Assembly (NCBI GenBank): GCA_002371295.1
Contig: DFGZ01000322.1
Coordinates: 1-5,871, forward strand
Source: Oribacterium sp. UBA3737
GTDB lineage: Bacteria; Bacillota_A; Clostridia; Lachnospirales; Lachnospiraceae
Length of the DNA stretch: 5,871 nt
Direction: 5' to 3'
Shown: positions 1 through 5,774 of the stretch, piece after piece
How the letters are laid out: the number at the start of each line of letters is the position of its first letter
Position numbering within the stretch: the first letter of the stretch is position 1
Program-made: the position numbers and the translations under genes
The notes under the pieces: generated by a model
Databases searched by the model: none
What the model was told of the DNA's origin: nothing
Seen by the model: the letters and a program-made list of their open reading frames with translations, nothing else

Positions 1-96
1 AAGGGCGTTTCATTTATGGAGAACCAGTTCGGCTGGCATGGAAGTCCTATTAATAAGGAACAGTTCGAGAAAGCATTTGCGGAGCAGGAGGTTTGA
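1..96 (+). CDS. tkt: Transketolase, N-terminal subunit (3' end only)
   Basis: This is the last 31 codons of a gene that begins outside the window, read in frame 1 and ending at the TGA at 94-96. The residues KGVSFMENQFGWHG resemble the end of the thiamine diphosphate (ThDP)-binding half of split transketolases, where a G-V-x-F-M-E-N stretch is followed by W-H-G. In split enzymes this subunit binds the diphosphate end of the cofactor and pairs with the C-terminal subunit, whose gene starts four bases after this stop. The two-subunit enzyme transfers two-carbon ketol units between sugar phosphates in the cytoplasm. The family call rests on a short stretch, but the neighbouring partner subunit supports it strongly. 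Confidence 0.88.
   Translation, partial: KGVSFMENQFGWHGSPINKEQFEKAFAEQEV
86..91 (+). promoter_or_regulatory. Ribosome binding site fixing the tkt C-subunit start
   Basis: A perfect AGGAGG lies nine bases before the ATG at 101, inside the last codons of the upstream subunit gene. An in-frame ATG at 38 would add 21 residues, but these read through the upstream gene in another frame and do not resemble the start of a transketolase pyrimidine domain. The 101 start is therefore preferred. Confidence 0.8.
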
Positions 97-100
97 TGCT

Positions 101-1033
101 ATGGGAAAGTCATTAAGAGTTGCATTTGGTGAGACACTCGCAAAGTTAGGTGAGGAAAATGAAAATATAGTGGCACTCGATGCTGACCTTGCCAATGCTA
201 CACAGTCAAAGTACTTCAAAGAGAAGTTCCCTGAGAGATTCTTTGATATGGGTATCGCAGAGGGAAACATGGTGGATACAGCAGCAGGTCTTGCACATGC
301 AGGATTCACTCCTTTCGTATCAACCTTCGCTCTTTTCGGAGCAGGACGTGCTTATGAGGAAATCCGTAACTCCGTAGCCTATGAGAACCTCAATGTAAAG
401 TTCGCATTCTCACATTCAGGCCTTTCAGTTGGTGAGGACGGTGGTTCACATCAGTCTGTTGAGGATATCGCTCTTATGAGAGTTATGCCTAACATGAGAG
501 TAATAGTTCCTGCAGATCCTAAGGAGACTGAGAAGGCAGTACGCTGTGCAGCGGAGCTTGACGGTCCTGTATATGTACGTGTAGGAAGACCTGTTGTAGA
601 TGATATTCCTGAGCTTGATGACAAGCCTTTTGAGTTCGGCAAGGCTACAGTTATCAAGGATGGTACAGACGCTGCTATCATCGCATGCGGACTTATGGTT
701 CCTGTAGCTCTCGAGGCTGCAAAGACCCTTGAGGCTGAGGGTATCAGCACAGCTGTTATCAATATGCACACCATCAAGCCTATCGATGCTGAGACTATCC
801 TTAAGTACAACAGCAAGGTAAAGGCTATGGTTTCCATGGAAGAGCACAGTGTTATCGGGGGCTTAGGATCAGCAGTAGCAGAGGTACTTGCCGGAAATGC
901 AGGCGCAAAGTTCTCCATCATCGGAATCAACGATCTTTTCGGTCAGTCCGGTAAGCCTGACAACCTTTTTAAGGAGTACGGCCTTACAGCAGAGCATGCA
1001 GTTACAGATATCAAGAAGATGCTTGGAAAATAA
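101..1033 (+). CDS. tkt: Transketolase, C-terminal subunit
   Basis: This 310-residue protein is the second half of a split transketolase. With the upstream N-terminal subunit it moves two-carbon units between ketose and aldose phosphates in the non-oxidative pentose phosphate pathway. The pyrimidine-binding domain spans about residues 4-165. It includes the F-D-M-G-I-A-E-G-N-M segment, whose E54 fits the glutamate that activates ThDP, and S-H-S-G-L-S-V-G-E-D-G-G-S-H-Q, whose H117 fits the active-site histidine of the H-Q motif. The C-terminal transketolase domain covers about residues 183-300, with the conserved E-E-H-S-x-x-G-G-L-G run at 247-256. Length matches other split C subunits (about 310). 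The ATG at 101 follows AGGAGG and lies four bases after the N-subunit stop, so the two are surely co-translated. A DXS-like enzyme is less likely because such proteins are normally a single chain. Confidence 0.95.
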   Translation: MGKSLRVAFGETLAKLGEENENIVALDADLANATQSKYFKEKFPERFFDMGIAEGNMVDTAAGLAHAGFTPFVSTFALFGAGRAYEEIRNSVAYENLNVKFAFSHSGLSVGEDGGSHQSVEDIALMRVMPNMRVIVPADPKETEKAVRCAAELDGPVYVRVGRPVVDDIPELDDKPFEFGKATVIKDGTDAAIIACGLMVPVALEAAKTLEAEGISTAVINMHTIKPIDAETILKYNSKVKAMVSMEEHSVIGGLGSAVAEVLAGNAGAKFSIIGINDLFGQSGKPDNLFKEYGLTAEHAVTDIKKMLGK

Positions 1034-1055
1034 AGTTTGAAAGAAGGGCTTTAAC

Positions 1056-1457
1056 ATGGCAGAGATCTTAAATTATGAGTTCGGCGGCGAGGGTATGCAC
1101 CGCGTTTATGAAAATGAAAAGTGGACAGTAGGTATTAAGAACTGGAAGCCGGCAAATGATATCACCGGCATAGCCAATGTTGAGAGACACAACACTACAG
1201 ACGAGATGTTCGTTCTGGTAGAAGGAAAGTGTACACTTGTATTTGGAAATGAGAATGCTTCGGGCGGACTTGATTTCGAAGGTGTTCATATGGAGAAGGG
1301 CAAGCTTTATGTGATCCCTAAGTCCTTATGGCACAATACCATTACAGAAAAGGATACCAAGATGTTCCTTATCGAGGATTCCAACTGTTCGAACCAGAAC
1401 AGTGATGTGAGAGATCTCAGTCCTGAAGAGATTGAAGTTGTAAAAGCACTTGTATAA
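1056..1457 (+). CDS. Small cupin-fold protein
   Basis: This 133-residue protein has one cupin barrel by motif. Motif 1 is H45-N-T-T-D-E50-M-F-V-L-V-E-G57, a degenerate form of the usual H-x-H-x(3,4)-E-x(6)-G in which the second histidine is absent. Motif 2 is G82-x5-P88-x3-W92-H93-N94. H45, E50 and H93 could hold a metal, but the set is incomplete, so I cannot tell an enzyme from a ligand-binding protein. No signal peptide or membrane segment is seen, so it should be cytoplasmic. It starts 22 bases after the transketolase C subunit with GAAGGG seven bases before the ATG, and the terminator at 1548-1583 ends this operon. The context suggests a sugar or sugar-phosphate related role, such as isomerase or accessory protein. 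That is inference, and the exact family is not recognised. Confidence 0.8.
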   Translation: MAEILNYEFGGEGMHRVYENEKWTVGIKNWKPANDITGIANVERHNTTDEMFVLVEGKCTLVFGNENASGGLDFEGVHMEKGKLYVIPKSLWHNTITEKDTKMFLIEDSNCSNQNSDVRDLSPEEIEVVKALV

Positions 1458-1469
1458 AAAAGGTCCGGT

Positions 1470-1490
1470 CCGGGATGATCTTTACCCCGG
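1470..1490 (+). repeat. Short GC inverted repeat after the cupin gene
   Basis: CCGGG at 1470-1474 can pair with CCCGG at 1486-1490 around an 11-base loop, 12 bases after the cupin stop. No T-run follows, so it is not a terminator by itself. It may protect the 3' end of the transcript or be incidental. Confidence 0.35.
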
Positions 1491-1516
1491 TTAAGACTGT
1501 GATTTGAATAAACAGG

Positions 1517-1547
1517 ATAAGAGTAATCCTCTTATGGATCTTTTTTT
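1517..1547 (+). terminator. Possible weak first terminator of the tkt-cupin operon
   Basis: ATAAGAG (1517-1523) and CTCTTAT (1529-1535) form a perfect 7-bp stem with a five-base loop, and a run of seven T lies at 1541-1547. The stem is AT-rich and five bases separate it from the T-run, so termination would be weak. It stands just ahead of the stronger terminator, and together they may act as a tandem stop. Confidence 0.4.
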
Positions 1548-1583
1548 GAGGCGGAGTTGCCCCTTTTGGGCGCTCCGCCTTTT
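1548..1583 (+). terminator. Strong intrinsic terminator after the tkt-cupin operon
   Basis: GGCGGAG (1550-1556) pairs with CTCCGCC (1573-1579). The stem continues past a small bulge with GCCC (1559-1562) against GGGC (1568-1571), closing a CTTTT loop. An A-T and a G-U pair extend it at the base, and TTTT (1580-1583) then GTT follow. It separates the transketolase-cupin operon from the TRAP transporter operon. Confidence 0.88.
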
Positions 1584-1641
1584 GTTATACAAAATATATA
1601 AATACTAACAATAAAATTACATATAATATTATATAATTTGG

Positions 1642-1670
1642 TTGAAATGACATTATAATTGTTCTAAAAT
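1642..1670 (+). promoter_or_regulatory. Candidate sigma-A promoter of the TRAP operon
   Basis: TTGAAA at 1642-1647 and TAAAAT at 1665-1670 are each one base from the -35 and -10 consensus, with the ideal 17-base spacer. The DNA just upstream (about 1584-1641) is extremely AT-rich, including the 14-base palindrome ATATAATATTATAT at 1621-1634, and could act as an UP element. The predicted start, near 1677, gives a leader of about 120 bases before dctP. This is the best promoter seen in the window. Confidence 0.7.
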
Positions 1671-1686
1671 AATATACAGAAAAAAG

Positions 1687-1698
1687 ATTGTACGACAT
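1687..1698 (+). promoter_or_regulatory. Operator-like element O1 (GntR/FCD type)
   Basis: TTGTACGACAT (1688-1698) matches the general FadR/FCD operator pattern TNGTNNNACNA except at the last base. With the preceding A it shares 10 of 11 bases with the element at 1709. It begins about ten bases after the predicted transcription start, where a bound repressor would block RNA polymerase. The likely ligand protein is the FCD regulator encoded at 5029-5715; that link is inferred. Confidence 0.5.
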
Positions 1699-1708
1699 TT
1701 TTGGGAAC

Positions 1709-1721
1709 ATTGTATGACAAT
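1709..1721 (+). promoter_or_regulatory. Operator-like element O2 (GntR/FCD type)
   Basis: ATTGT-ATG-ACAAT is a perfect inverted repeat with 5-base arms and a 3-base centre, and it fully fits TNGTNNNACNA. It lies exactly 22 bp after O1, about two helical turns, so proteins on both would sit on the same face of the DNA. In RNA the same bases could form a small hairpin, so a role in the folded leader is an alternative. Confidence 0.6.
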
Positions 1722-1747
1722 TATGCAAGGTGCTGAGTGATTACCGG

Positions 1748-1768
1748 GACCGGTATTAAGCACCGGTC
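1748..1768 (+). repeat. Perfect inverted repeat GACCGGT-N7-ACCGGTC in the dctP leader
   Basis: Two 7-base arms are separated by ATTAAGC (1755-1761), and each arm contains the palindrome ACCGGT. A related ACCGGG lies directly before it (1743-1748). Its GC-rich arms stand out from the AT-rich surroundings. As RNA it is a stable hairpin 22 bases before the dctP ribosome binding site; as DNA it could be a second operator for an unknown protein. Confidence 0.65.
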
Positions 1769-1799
1769 ATGACATTCCCAAAAGAAAAAAGGAGGAAAA

Positions 1800-2939
1800 A
1801 TGAAAAAAAGAGTTGTATCATTTGCGCTTGCAGCGACTATGGCAGTAACTTCACTTGCTGCATGTGGCTCTTCTTCAACCGGTGCTACAGCGGCTGCAAC
1901 AACAGCTGCGGCTGAAAAAAAGGAAGAGACAAAGGCTGAGACAGAGAAGGCGGCTGAACCTGCAGCCACAGAGGCACAGAAGGAAGCCGGCGGAGATCTT
2001 GCAGGACTTGAGCCTGTTACATTGACCATATATTCACCGGGTAATGAGAATTCGGTACCTACAAAGACCATTGCAGAGTATGCAAGACTTGTCAATGAGG
2101 CTTCAAACGGACAAATCACACTTGAAGTTCACAGCTCAGGCGAGCTTGGAAATGATGCAGAGGCGCTAGCTTCCACAAGACTCGGAACCATTGACCTCAT
2201 CTTTGCAGGAACTTCAGGATTTACAGAGTTCTATGACAAGGCAAAGATCCTTGATATGCCATTCCTTTTCAAGGATGCTGACCAGGCTTATGAAGTAACG
2301 AACGGAGAGCTCGGTGACAAGATCTTCTCAGGATTAGAGGATGTCGGACTGGTTTATCTTGCTGAAGGTGACAACGGTATGAGACAGGTTTCTACCACTG
2401 AAGCCGGCGGACCTATTCATTCAGCAGCGGATGTAGAAGGCGTAAAGCTTCGTGTTCCTACCAGCCAGGTTTATCTTGATGTTTGGCAGACACTTGGCGC
2501 CAACCCTGTAGCTCTTGCGCTTAACGAGCTGGCAATCGCTCTTTCAAACGGTACTGCAGAGGGTCAGGATAATGCCACATATCATCTTGTAGCCAATGCA
2601 ACATATGATGATATCAAGTATTTCAGCTTCATAAACTACATGTGGATGGGCTGCACCATGGCAGCTAACAAGGACAGTTTTGATGCTCTTCCTGAGCAGT
2701 ATCAGACTATCCTCAGAGAAGAGGCAAAGAAAGCTGCTAAGTACTCCTTCGATACAATCAAGGAGGATAATGTAACAGCAAGAAAGACACTTGAAGAGGC
2801 AGGCGTACAGTTCGATGATGACCCTGATATCCAGTCTTTCAAGGATAAGCTTGATATCCCTAACTTCTATAAGAAGTATGAGGGTGAGAGCTGGTACGAT
2901 CAGGAGCTTCTTGATGCACTTCTCGCTGTAAATAAATGA
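1800..2939 (+). CDS. dctP: TRAP transporter substrate-binding lipoprotein (DctP family)
   Basis: This 379-residue protein captures the substrate outside the membrane and delivers it to DctQ-DctM. A lipoprotein signal ends in the lipobox L19-A-A-C22, so the mature protein should be anchored by Cys22, as expected in a Gram-positive cell. An Ala/Thr/Glu/Lys-rich linker fills about 23-66, and the DctP fold follows from about 70. Family hallmarks are G-V-K-L-R218-V-P, whose arginine normally binds the substrate carboxylate, and G-A-N-P-V-A-L-A-L-N-E-L (233-244) running into G-x-A-E-G-Q-D-N (251-258). The common G-Q-E-N-P ends here as G-Q-D-N-A. The core matches the usual 300-330 residues, and the signal plus linker explain the extra length. 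AGGAGG (1790-1795) supports this start. The ligand is probably a carboxylated compound such as a sugar acid, but the sequence does not fix it. Confidence 0.95.
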   Translation: MKKRVVSFALAATMAVTSLAACGSSSTGATAAATTAAAEKKEETKAETEKAAEPAATEAQKEAGGDLAGLEPVTLTIYSPGNENSVPTKTIAEYARLVNEASNGQITLEVHSSGELGNDAEALASTRLGTIDLIFAGTSGFTEFYDKAKILDMPFLFKDADQAYEVTNGELGDKIFSGLEDVGLVYLAEGDNGMRQVSTTEAGGPIHSAADVEGVKLRVPTSQVYLDVWQTLGANPVALALNELAIALSNGTAEGQDNATYHLVANATYDDIKYFSFINYMWMGCTMAANKDSFDALPEQYQTILREEAKKAAKYSFDTIKEDNVTARKTLEEAGVQFDDDPDIQSFKDKLDIPNFYKKYEGESWYDQELLDALLAVNK

Positions 2940-2952
2940 TGGGGAACATAAG

Positions 2953-3013
2953 TTGTCAGATGGTTTATCACATCTTTAGTCTTTACAGATTAAAGATGTG
3001 AGATCTTTGACAA
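2953..3013 (+). repeat. Long hairpin just after dctP
   Basis: TCACATCTTTA (2968-2978) and TAAAGATGTGA (2991-3001) form a perfect 11-bp stem around a 12-base loop. Outer arms TTGTCA (2953-2958) and TGACAA (3008-3013), with GAT/ATC next to them, lengthen it after an internal bulge. No T-run follows, so it is not a classical terminator. It probably shields the 3' end of dctP mRNA from exonucleases. Confidence 0.65.
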
Positions 3014-3020
3014 GAAACAA

Positions 3021-3059
3021 AAAAACAGCAGGAGTCATTACAGATATCCTGCTGTTTTT
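3021..3059 (+). terminator. Terminator or attenuator between dctP and dctQ
   Basis: AAAAACAGCAGGA (3021-3033) pairs perfectly with TCCTGCTGTTTTT (3047-3059), a 13-bp stem with a 13-base loop. The 3' T-tract fits an intrinsic terminator on + and the A-tract on the other side makes it potentially bidirectional. As dctQ and dctM have no clear promoter of their own, partial read-through would yield much dctP mRNA and less dctQM mRNA, matching the need for excess binding protein. Confidence 0.78.
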
Positions 3060-3064
3060 ATACA

Positions 3065-3092
3065 GATAATCCGCCCTGTAGCGGACATTATC
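3065..3092 (+). repeat. Hairpin in front of the dctQ ribosome binding site
   Basis: GATAATCCGC (3065-3074) pairs with GCGGA-TTATC (3081-3092), leaving a two-base CA bulge and a six-base loop. It ends 12 bases before the AGGAAAG ribosome binding site of dctQ. It could mark the 5' end of a processed dctQM transcript or protect it from decay; this role is inferred from position only. Confidence 0.5.
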
Positions 3093-3121
3093 GAGGTGGA
3101 AAGCAGGAAAGAAATATCATA

Positions 3122-3670
3122 ATGAAGCTTCTGCTTTGCCCGATGAAACACAGAAAGGGAAGAGTTGTGAGACTATATCGTAAGTTATTGGACATTTTAA
3201 AACTGATCTCCACAGTGATAATGCTGGTTTGCATACTTGGCATAGTCTGTCTCATGTTATCGGAGCTGATAGTGAGAAATACCATCAATATTTCCTTCAG
3301 ATTCTCTACTGAGCTGAATGGATTTATGTTCATGTGGATGGCTTTTATGGGACTTATCATACTCGTTGACGAAAGCAGGATGATAAATCTCGACATGATT
3401 TATGCCAGAGTTCCTGATAAGGTGAGAGAGATTTTCTGGGTGATCATAAGGGTGGCAACTATTTTTCTGGGTCTTATTATGATCATTTCCTATAAAGACA
3501 TGTATCCCATCCTGGCAACCAGTAAGTTTTCTACTATGCAGAAGCTTACAAAGGCATGGCATTACCTGCCTTCAGCCATAGCCGGAGCTTATTTTGTCCT
3601 TGTATCTGTCTATGAGCTTTTGAATAAGCTTATGGGAAATAAAGAAAATGAGGGAGGTAAAAAGAAATGA
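3122..3670 (+). CDS. dctQ: TRAP transporter small membrane subunit (DctQ family)
   Basis: This 182-residue membrane protein is the small subunit of the TRAP permease and acts with DctM in the cytoplasmic membrane. Four hydrophobic segments lie at about 25-50, 65-83, 104-124 and 148-168, the usual DctQ topology. The W-M-A-F-M-G sequence in segment 2 followed by a charged turn with D83-E84 is typical of the family, as is a Trp-Tyr-containing start of segment 4 (W147-H-Y-L-P). The ATG at 3122 has AGGAAAG ten bases before it; the next in-frame ATG (residue 8) has no ribosome binding site. The N-terminus is basic (MKHRKGRVVR), fitting cytoplasmic placement. The stop overlaps the dctM start in ATGA. 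DctQ proteins vary greatly in sequence, so the call leans on topology and context as well. Confidence 0.92.
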   Translation: MKLLLCPMKHRKGRVVRLYRKLLDILKLISTVIMLVCILGIVCLMLSELIVRNTINISFRFSTELNGFMFMWMAFMGLIILVDESRMINLDMIYARVPDKVREIFWVIIRVATIFLGLIMIISYKDMYPILATSKFSTMQKLTKAWHYLPSAIAGAYFVLVSVYELLNKLMGNKENEGGKKK

Positions 3671-4938
3671 TTGTATTTTTGATGACATTCCTCGTTCTTC
3701 TTCTTATAGGTGCGCCTATAAGCATCGCAATAGGTGCCGGTGCCACAGCGGGCTGTATAGCTCTTGGATATCCGCTCCAGATCGTAGGTCAGAAGATGGT
3801 TACGGGAGTTGATTCCTATCTTCTTATAGCGGTTCCGCTTTTTATCTTTGCGGGTAATCTCATGAATGAAGGCAAGATCACAACAAAGATCTTTGACTTT
3901 GCAAAGAATCTGGTGGGCTGGATACCCGGCGGACTTGGCCATGCCAATATCGTAGCAAGTATCATCTTTGCCGGAATGTCAGGTTCTGCAGCGGCAGATG
4001 CGGGCGGACTAGGTGTTATCGAAATGAAGGCCATGCGCGATAACGGTTATGACGATGAGTTTTCTGCTTCCGTAACATCTGCCTCCTCTGTAATCGGACC
4101 TATATTCCCCCCAAGTATTCCTCTTATCATTTACGGCTCTGTTGCATCAGTGTCGGTTGCGAAGCTCTTTATGGGAGGAGTATTGCCGGGACTTCTCATG
4201 GGTGCTGCCCTCATGATTCTGGTTTTCTTCTTTGCGGTTAAGAGAGGATATGAGAGAACACCATTCAGCCTTAAAGCTCTTCTGGAAAGCTTCAAGGGGT
4301 CCATTCTTTCACTGGTCACACCGTTTATCATTCTTGCCGGATTTACAACAGGATGGATAACCCCTACAGAGGCGTCCTGTATAGCGGTAGTATATTCCCT
4401 TGTGATAGCGGCTCTCGTTTACAGATCAATAGGCATCAAGGATTTCATCCGCTGTGCCAAGGACTCGGCAGTGGGCGCTGCAAATACGCTTTTTATTATC
4501 GGAACCTCAACTCTTTTCACATATGTAATGGTAAAGGAGGGTATCTCAAGAGATATAGCGAATTTCATTCTGGGAATCAGTTCTAATCCTGCAGTAATTC
4601 TTCTTATCATAAACATCATCCTTCTTATTCTGGGAATGTTTATGGAACCGGGTGCCATACTTACACTTATGCTTCCTGTACTTGTTCCTATAGCTCAGGG
4701 CATAGGACTTGATTTGGTTCACTTCGGTGTAATCATGGTACTTAACCTTATGATAGGTCAGGTGACTCCGCCATTTGGCGTATGTCTCTTTATAATCAGT
4801 GATCTTGCTCATTTAAGACTTGAAACACTTTATAAAGGTATACTGCCTTTCCTTATCCCGCTTCTTGTGACACTTATGATGTGTACATATATTCCGGGAC
4901 TGGTCACATGGCTTCCTAATGCACTTCTGGGAGCGTGA
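3667..4938 (+). CDS. dctM: TRAP transporter large membrane subunit (DctM family)
   Basis: This 423-residue protein is the transport-forming subunit, importing the substrate handed over by DctP; characterised relatives use a sodium gradient. It is hydrophobic throughout, with roughly eleven to twelve membrane segments and re-entrant hairpins. Conserved stretches include G-A-P-I-S-I-A-I-G (15-23), P-L-F-I-F-A-G-N-L-M (57-66), G-M-S-G-S-A-A-A-D (103-111), F-P-P-S-I-P (147-152), T-P-T-E-A-S (232-237) and Q-V-T-P-P-F-G (365-371). The S-G-S and T-P-P-F-G regions correspond to the hairpin tips that shape the ion and substrate sites in solved SiaM structures (family knowledge). Length matches the usual 425. 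The start overlaps dctQ by four bases (ATGA), with GGAGG at 3653-3657, so the two are translationally coupled. The gene looks intact. Confidence 0.97.
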   Translation: MIVFLMTFLVLLLIGAPISIAIGAGATAGCIALGYPLQIVGQKMVTGVDSYLLIAVPLFIFAGNLMNEGKITTKIFDFAKNLVGWIPGGLGHANIVASIIFAGMSGSAAADAGGLGVIEMKAMRDNGYDDEFSASVTSASSVIGPIFPPSIPLIIYGSVASVSVAKLFMGGVLPGLLMGAALMILVFFFAVKRGYERTPFSLKALLESFKGSILSLVTPFIILAGFTTGWITPTEASCIAVVYSLVIAALVYRSIGIKDFIRCAKDSAVGAANTLFIIGTSTLFTYVMVKEGISRDIANFILGISSNPAVILLIINIILLILGMFMEPGAILTLMLPVLVPIAQGIGLDLVHFGVIMVLNLMIGQVTPPFGVCLFIISDLAHLRLETLYKGILPFLIPLLVTLMMCTYIPGLVTWLPNALLGA

Positions 4939-5028
4939 CACGGATTGTTGAAAGCTGTGTCTTATTCATGGATGCAGTGAGTTTTAAAAATTTTGGTGCC
5001 GTAATGATGACGGTGGAATGGAGATCTT

Positions 5029-5715
5029 ATGAACAGACTTTCAGCTACACAGAAAACGATAAATGAGTTAAAAGAGTATCTGCTTTCTGATGAAGCAAAG
5101 ATCGGTGACAAGCTCGCCACCGAAAAGGAGGTGTGCGAGAGACTTAAGGTCGGAAGAGGTACAGTGAGAGAGGCCTTCAGAAATCTTGAGGCTGAGGGAT
5201 ATCTTTCCATAAAGCCGGGGAAAGGCGCTTTCATAGTCAGAAAATCACAGAATGATAATGATGCTCTCGTGAGCTGGTTCACCAAGAATCGTGGAAGGAT
5301 TCAGGATTATGTGGAGTTTCGAAACATTATCGAGCCCGCTGCTGCGCGTATGGCTGCAGAAAGAGCTCTGGATGAAGACATTCGCACTCTGACGGATATA
5401 CATGAAACCTTTATAGAGACTTCCATGGTGATGGATGATGAGAAACTTGCGTACCTGGATGAAGAATTTCATACCATGATCATGAAGATGACCGGAAATG
5501 AAGTCATGGAAATGATCAATCAGAGCATGAATAAGAAAATAATGAATTTCCGTTTCCAGACATTTAAGATACGTCACAATGTCAGAAACGCAATAGAAGC
5601 TCACGGAAAGATACTTCGTGCAATAACCGACAGAGACGCGGATGTGGCGGAGATGTACATGAAGAGACATATCGAGCTTATCGATGAGGACATGGAAAGA
5701 ATCATCGTAATGTAA
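5029..5715 (+). CDS. GntR-family transcriptional regulator, FCD subfamily
   Basis: This 228-residue protein is a DNA-binding regulator. Residues about 5-72 form the GntR winged helix: G-D-K-L-A-T-E-K-E-V, then V-G-R-G-T-V-R-E-A-F as recognition helix, then the wing G-Y-L-S-I-K-P-G-K-G-A-F-I-V. Residues about 90-220 form the FCD effector domain. The four expected metal ligands are in place: D144, H148, H192 and H214. Such domains often bind a carboxylated metabolite through the metal. The ATG at 5029 has GGAG five bases ahead. The gene follows dctM by 90 bases with no convincing terminator or promoter between, so it may be transcribed with the TRAP operon and regulate itself. Its likely target is the pair of elements at 1687-1721. 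Whether it represses or activates, and its effector, are not shown by the sequence. Confidence 0.93.
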   Translation: MNRLSATQKTINELKEYLLSDEAKIGDKLATEKEVCERLKVGRGTVREAFRNLEAEGYLSIKPGKGAFIVRKSQNDNDALVSWFTKNRGRIQDYVEFRNIIEPAAARMAAERALDEDIRTLTDIHETFIETSMVMDDEKLAYLDEEFHTMIMKMTGNEVMEMINQSMNKKIMNFRFQTFKIRHNVRNAIEAHGKILRAITDRDADVAEMYMKRHIELIDEDMERIIVM

Positions 5716-5720
5716 TGTAT

Positions 5721-5774
5721 GCGCAATATAACCAAAGGGGATATGCGCCATAACAATATGGCAGTGGATTTTTT
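5721..5774 (+). terminator. Possible terminator after the gntR gene
   Basis: Two overlapping hairpins are possible: GCGC-A-ATAT with ATATGCGC (5721-5748), and GCCATA-ACAA-TATGGC (5747-5762), a 6-bp stem with a four-base loop. Six T follow at 5769-5774. The six-base gap between stem and T-run makes it weak. It is nevertheless the only terminator-like structure after gntR within the window. Confidence 0.45.

Larger units (their letters stand above)
1699..1783 (+). promoter_or_regulatory. Fold-back 5' leader of the TRAP operon
   Basis: TTTTGGGAA (1699-1707) is perfectly complementary to TTCCCAAAA (1775-1783), giving a 9-bp closing stem that ends six bases before the AGGAGG of dctP. Inside it are ATTGT/ACAAT (1709-1721) and GACCGGT/ACCGGTC (1748-1768), so the leader could form a three-way junction. 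GGTGCT (1729-1734) can instead pair with AGCACC (1759-1764), which would break the 1748-1768 hairpin. I recognise no known riboswitch class. It may tune translation or mRNA stability, or some pairings may be by-products of operator sequences. Confidence 0.4.

Noticed and set aside
38..100. N-terminal extension of the transketolase C subunit from the ATG at 38
   Set aside because: It overlaps the upstream subunit gene in another frame, has no family-like sequence, and the ATG at 101 has a perfect AGGAGG at a suitable distance.
1714..1740. Tiny leader reading frame (ATG at 1714 or 1723, stop at 1738-1740)
   Set aside because: It has at most eight codons, no convincing ribosome binding site, and lies across the operator-like element, so the ATGs are probably incidental.
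4546..4812. Minus-strand reading frame of 88 codons inside dctM
   Set aside because: It is antisense to a well-conserved membrane protein gene and gives a low-complexity Lys/Tyr/His-rich product without a recognisable domain. The other minus-strand frames are rejected on the same ground.
4937..4961. Possible hairpin GACAC/GTGTC between dctM and gntR
   Set aside because: It has only five base pairs with a 15-base loop and no T-run, and is too weak to call a terminator.
4939..5028. Separate promoter or FCD operator for gntR
   Set aside because: No -35/-10 pair with 16-18 base spacing and no TNGTNNNACNA match was found, so co-transcription with dctM is the simpler view.
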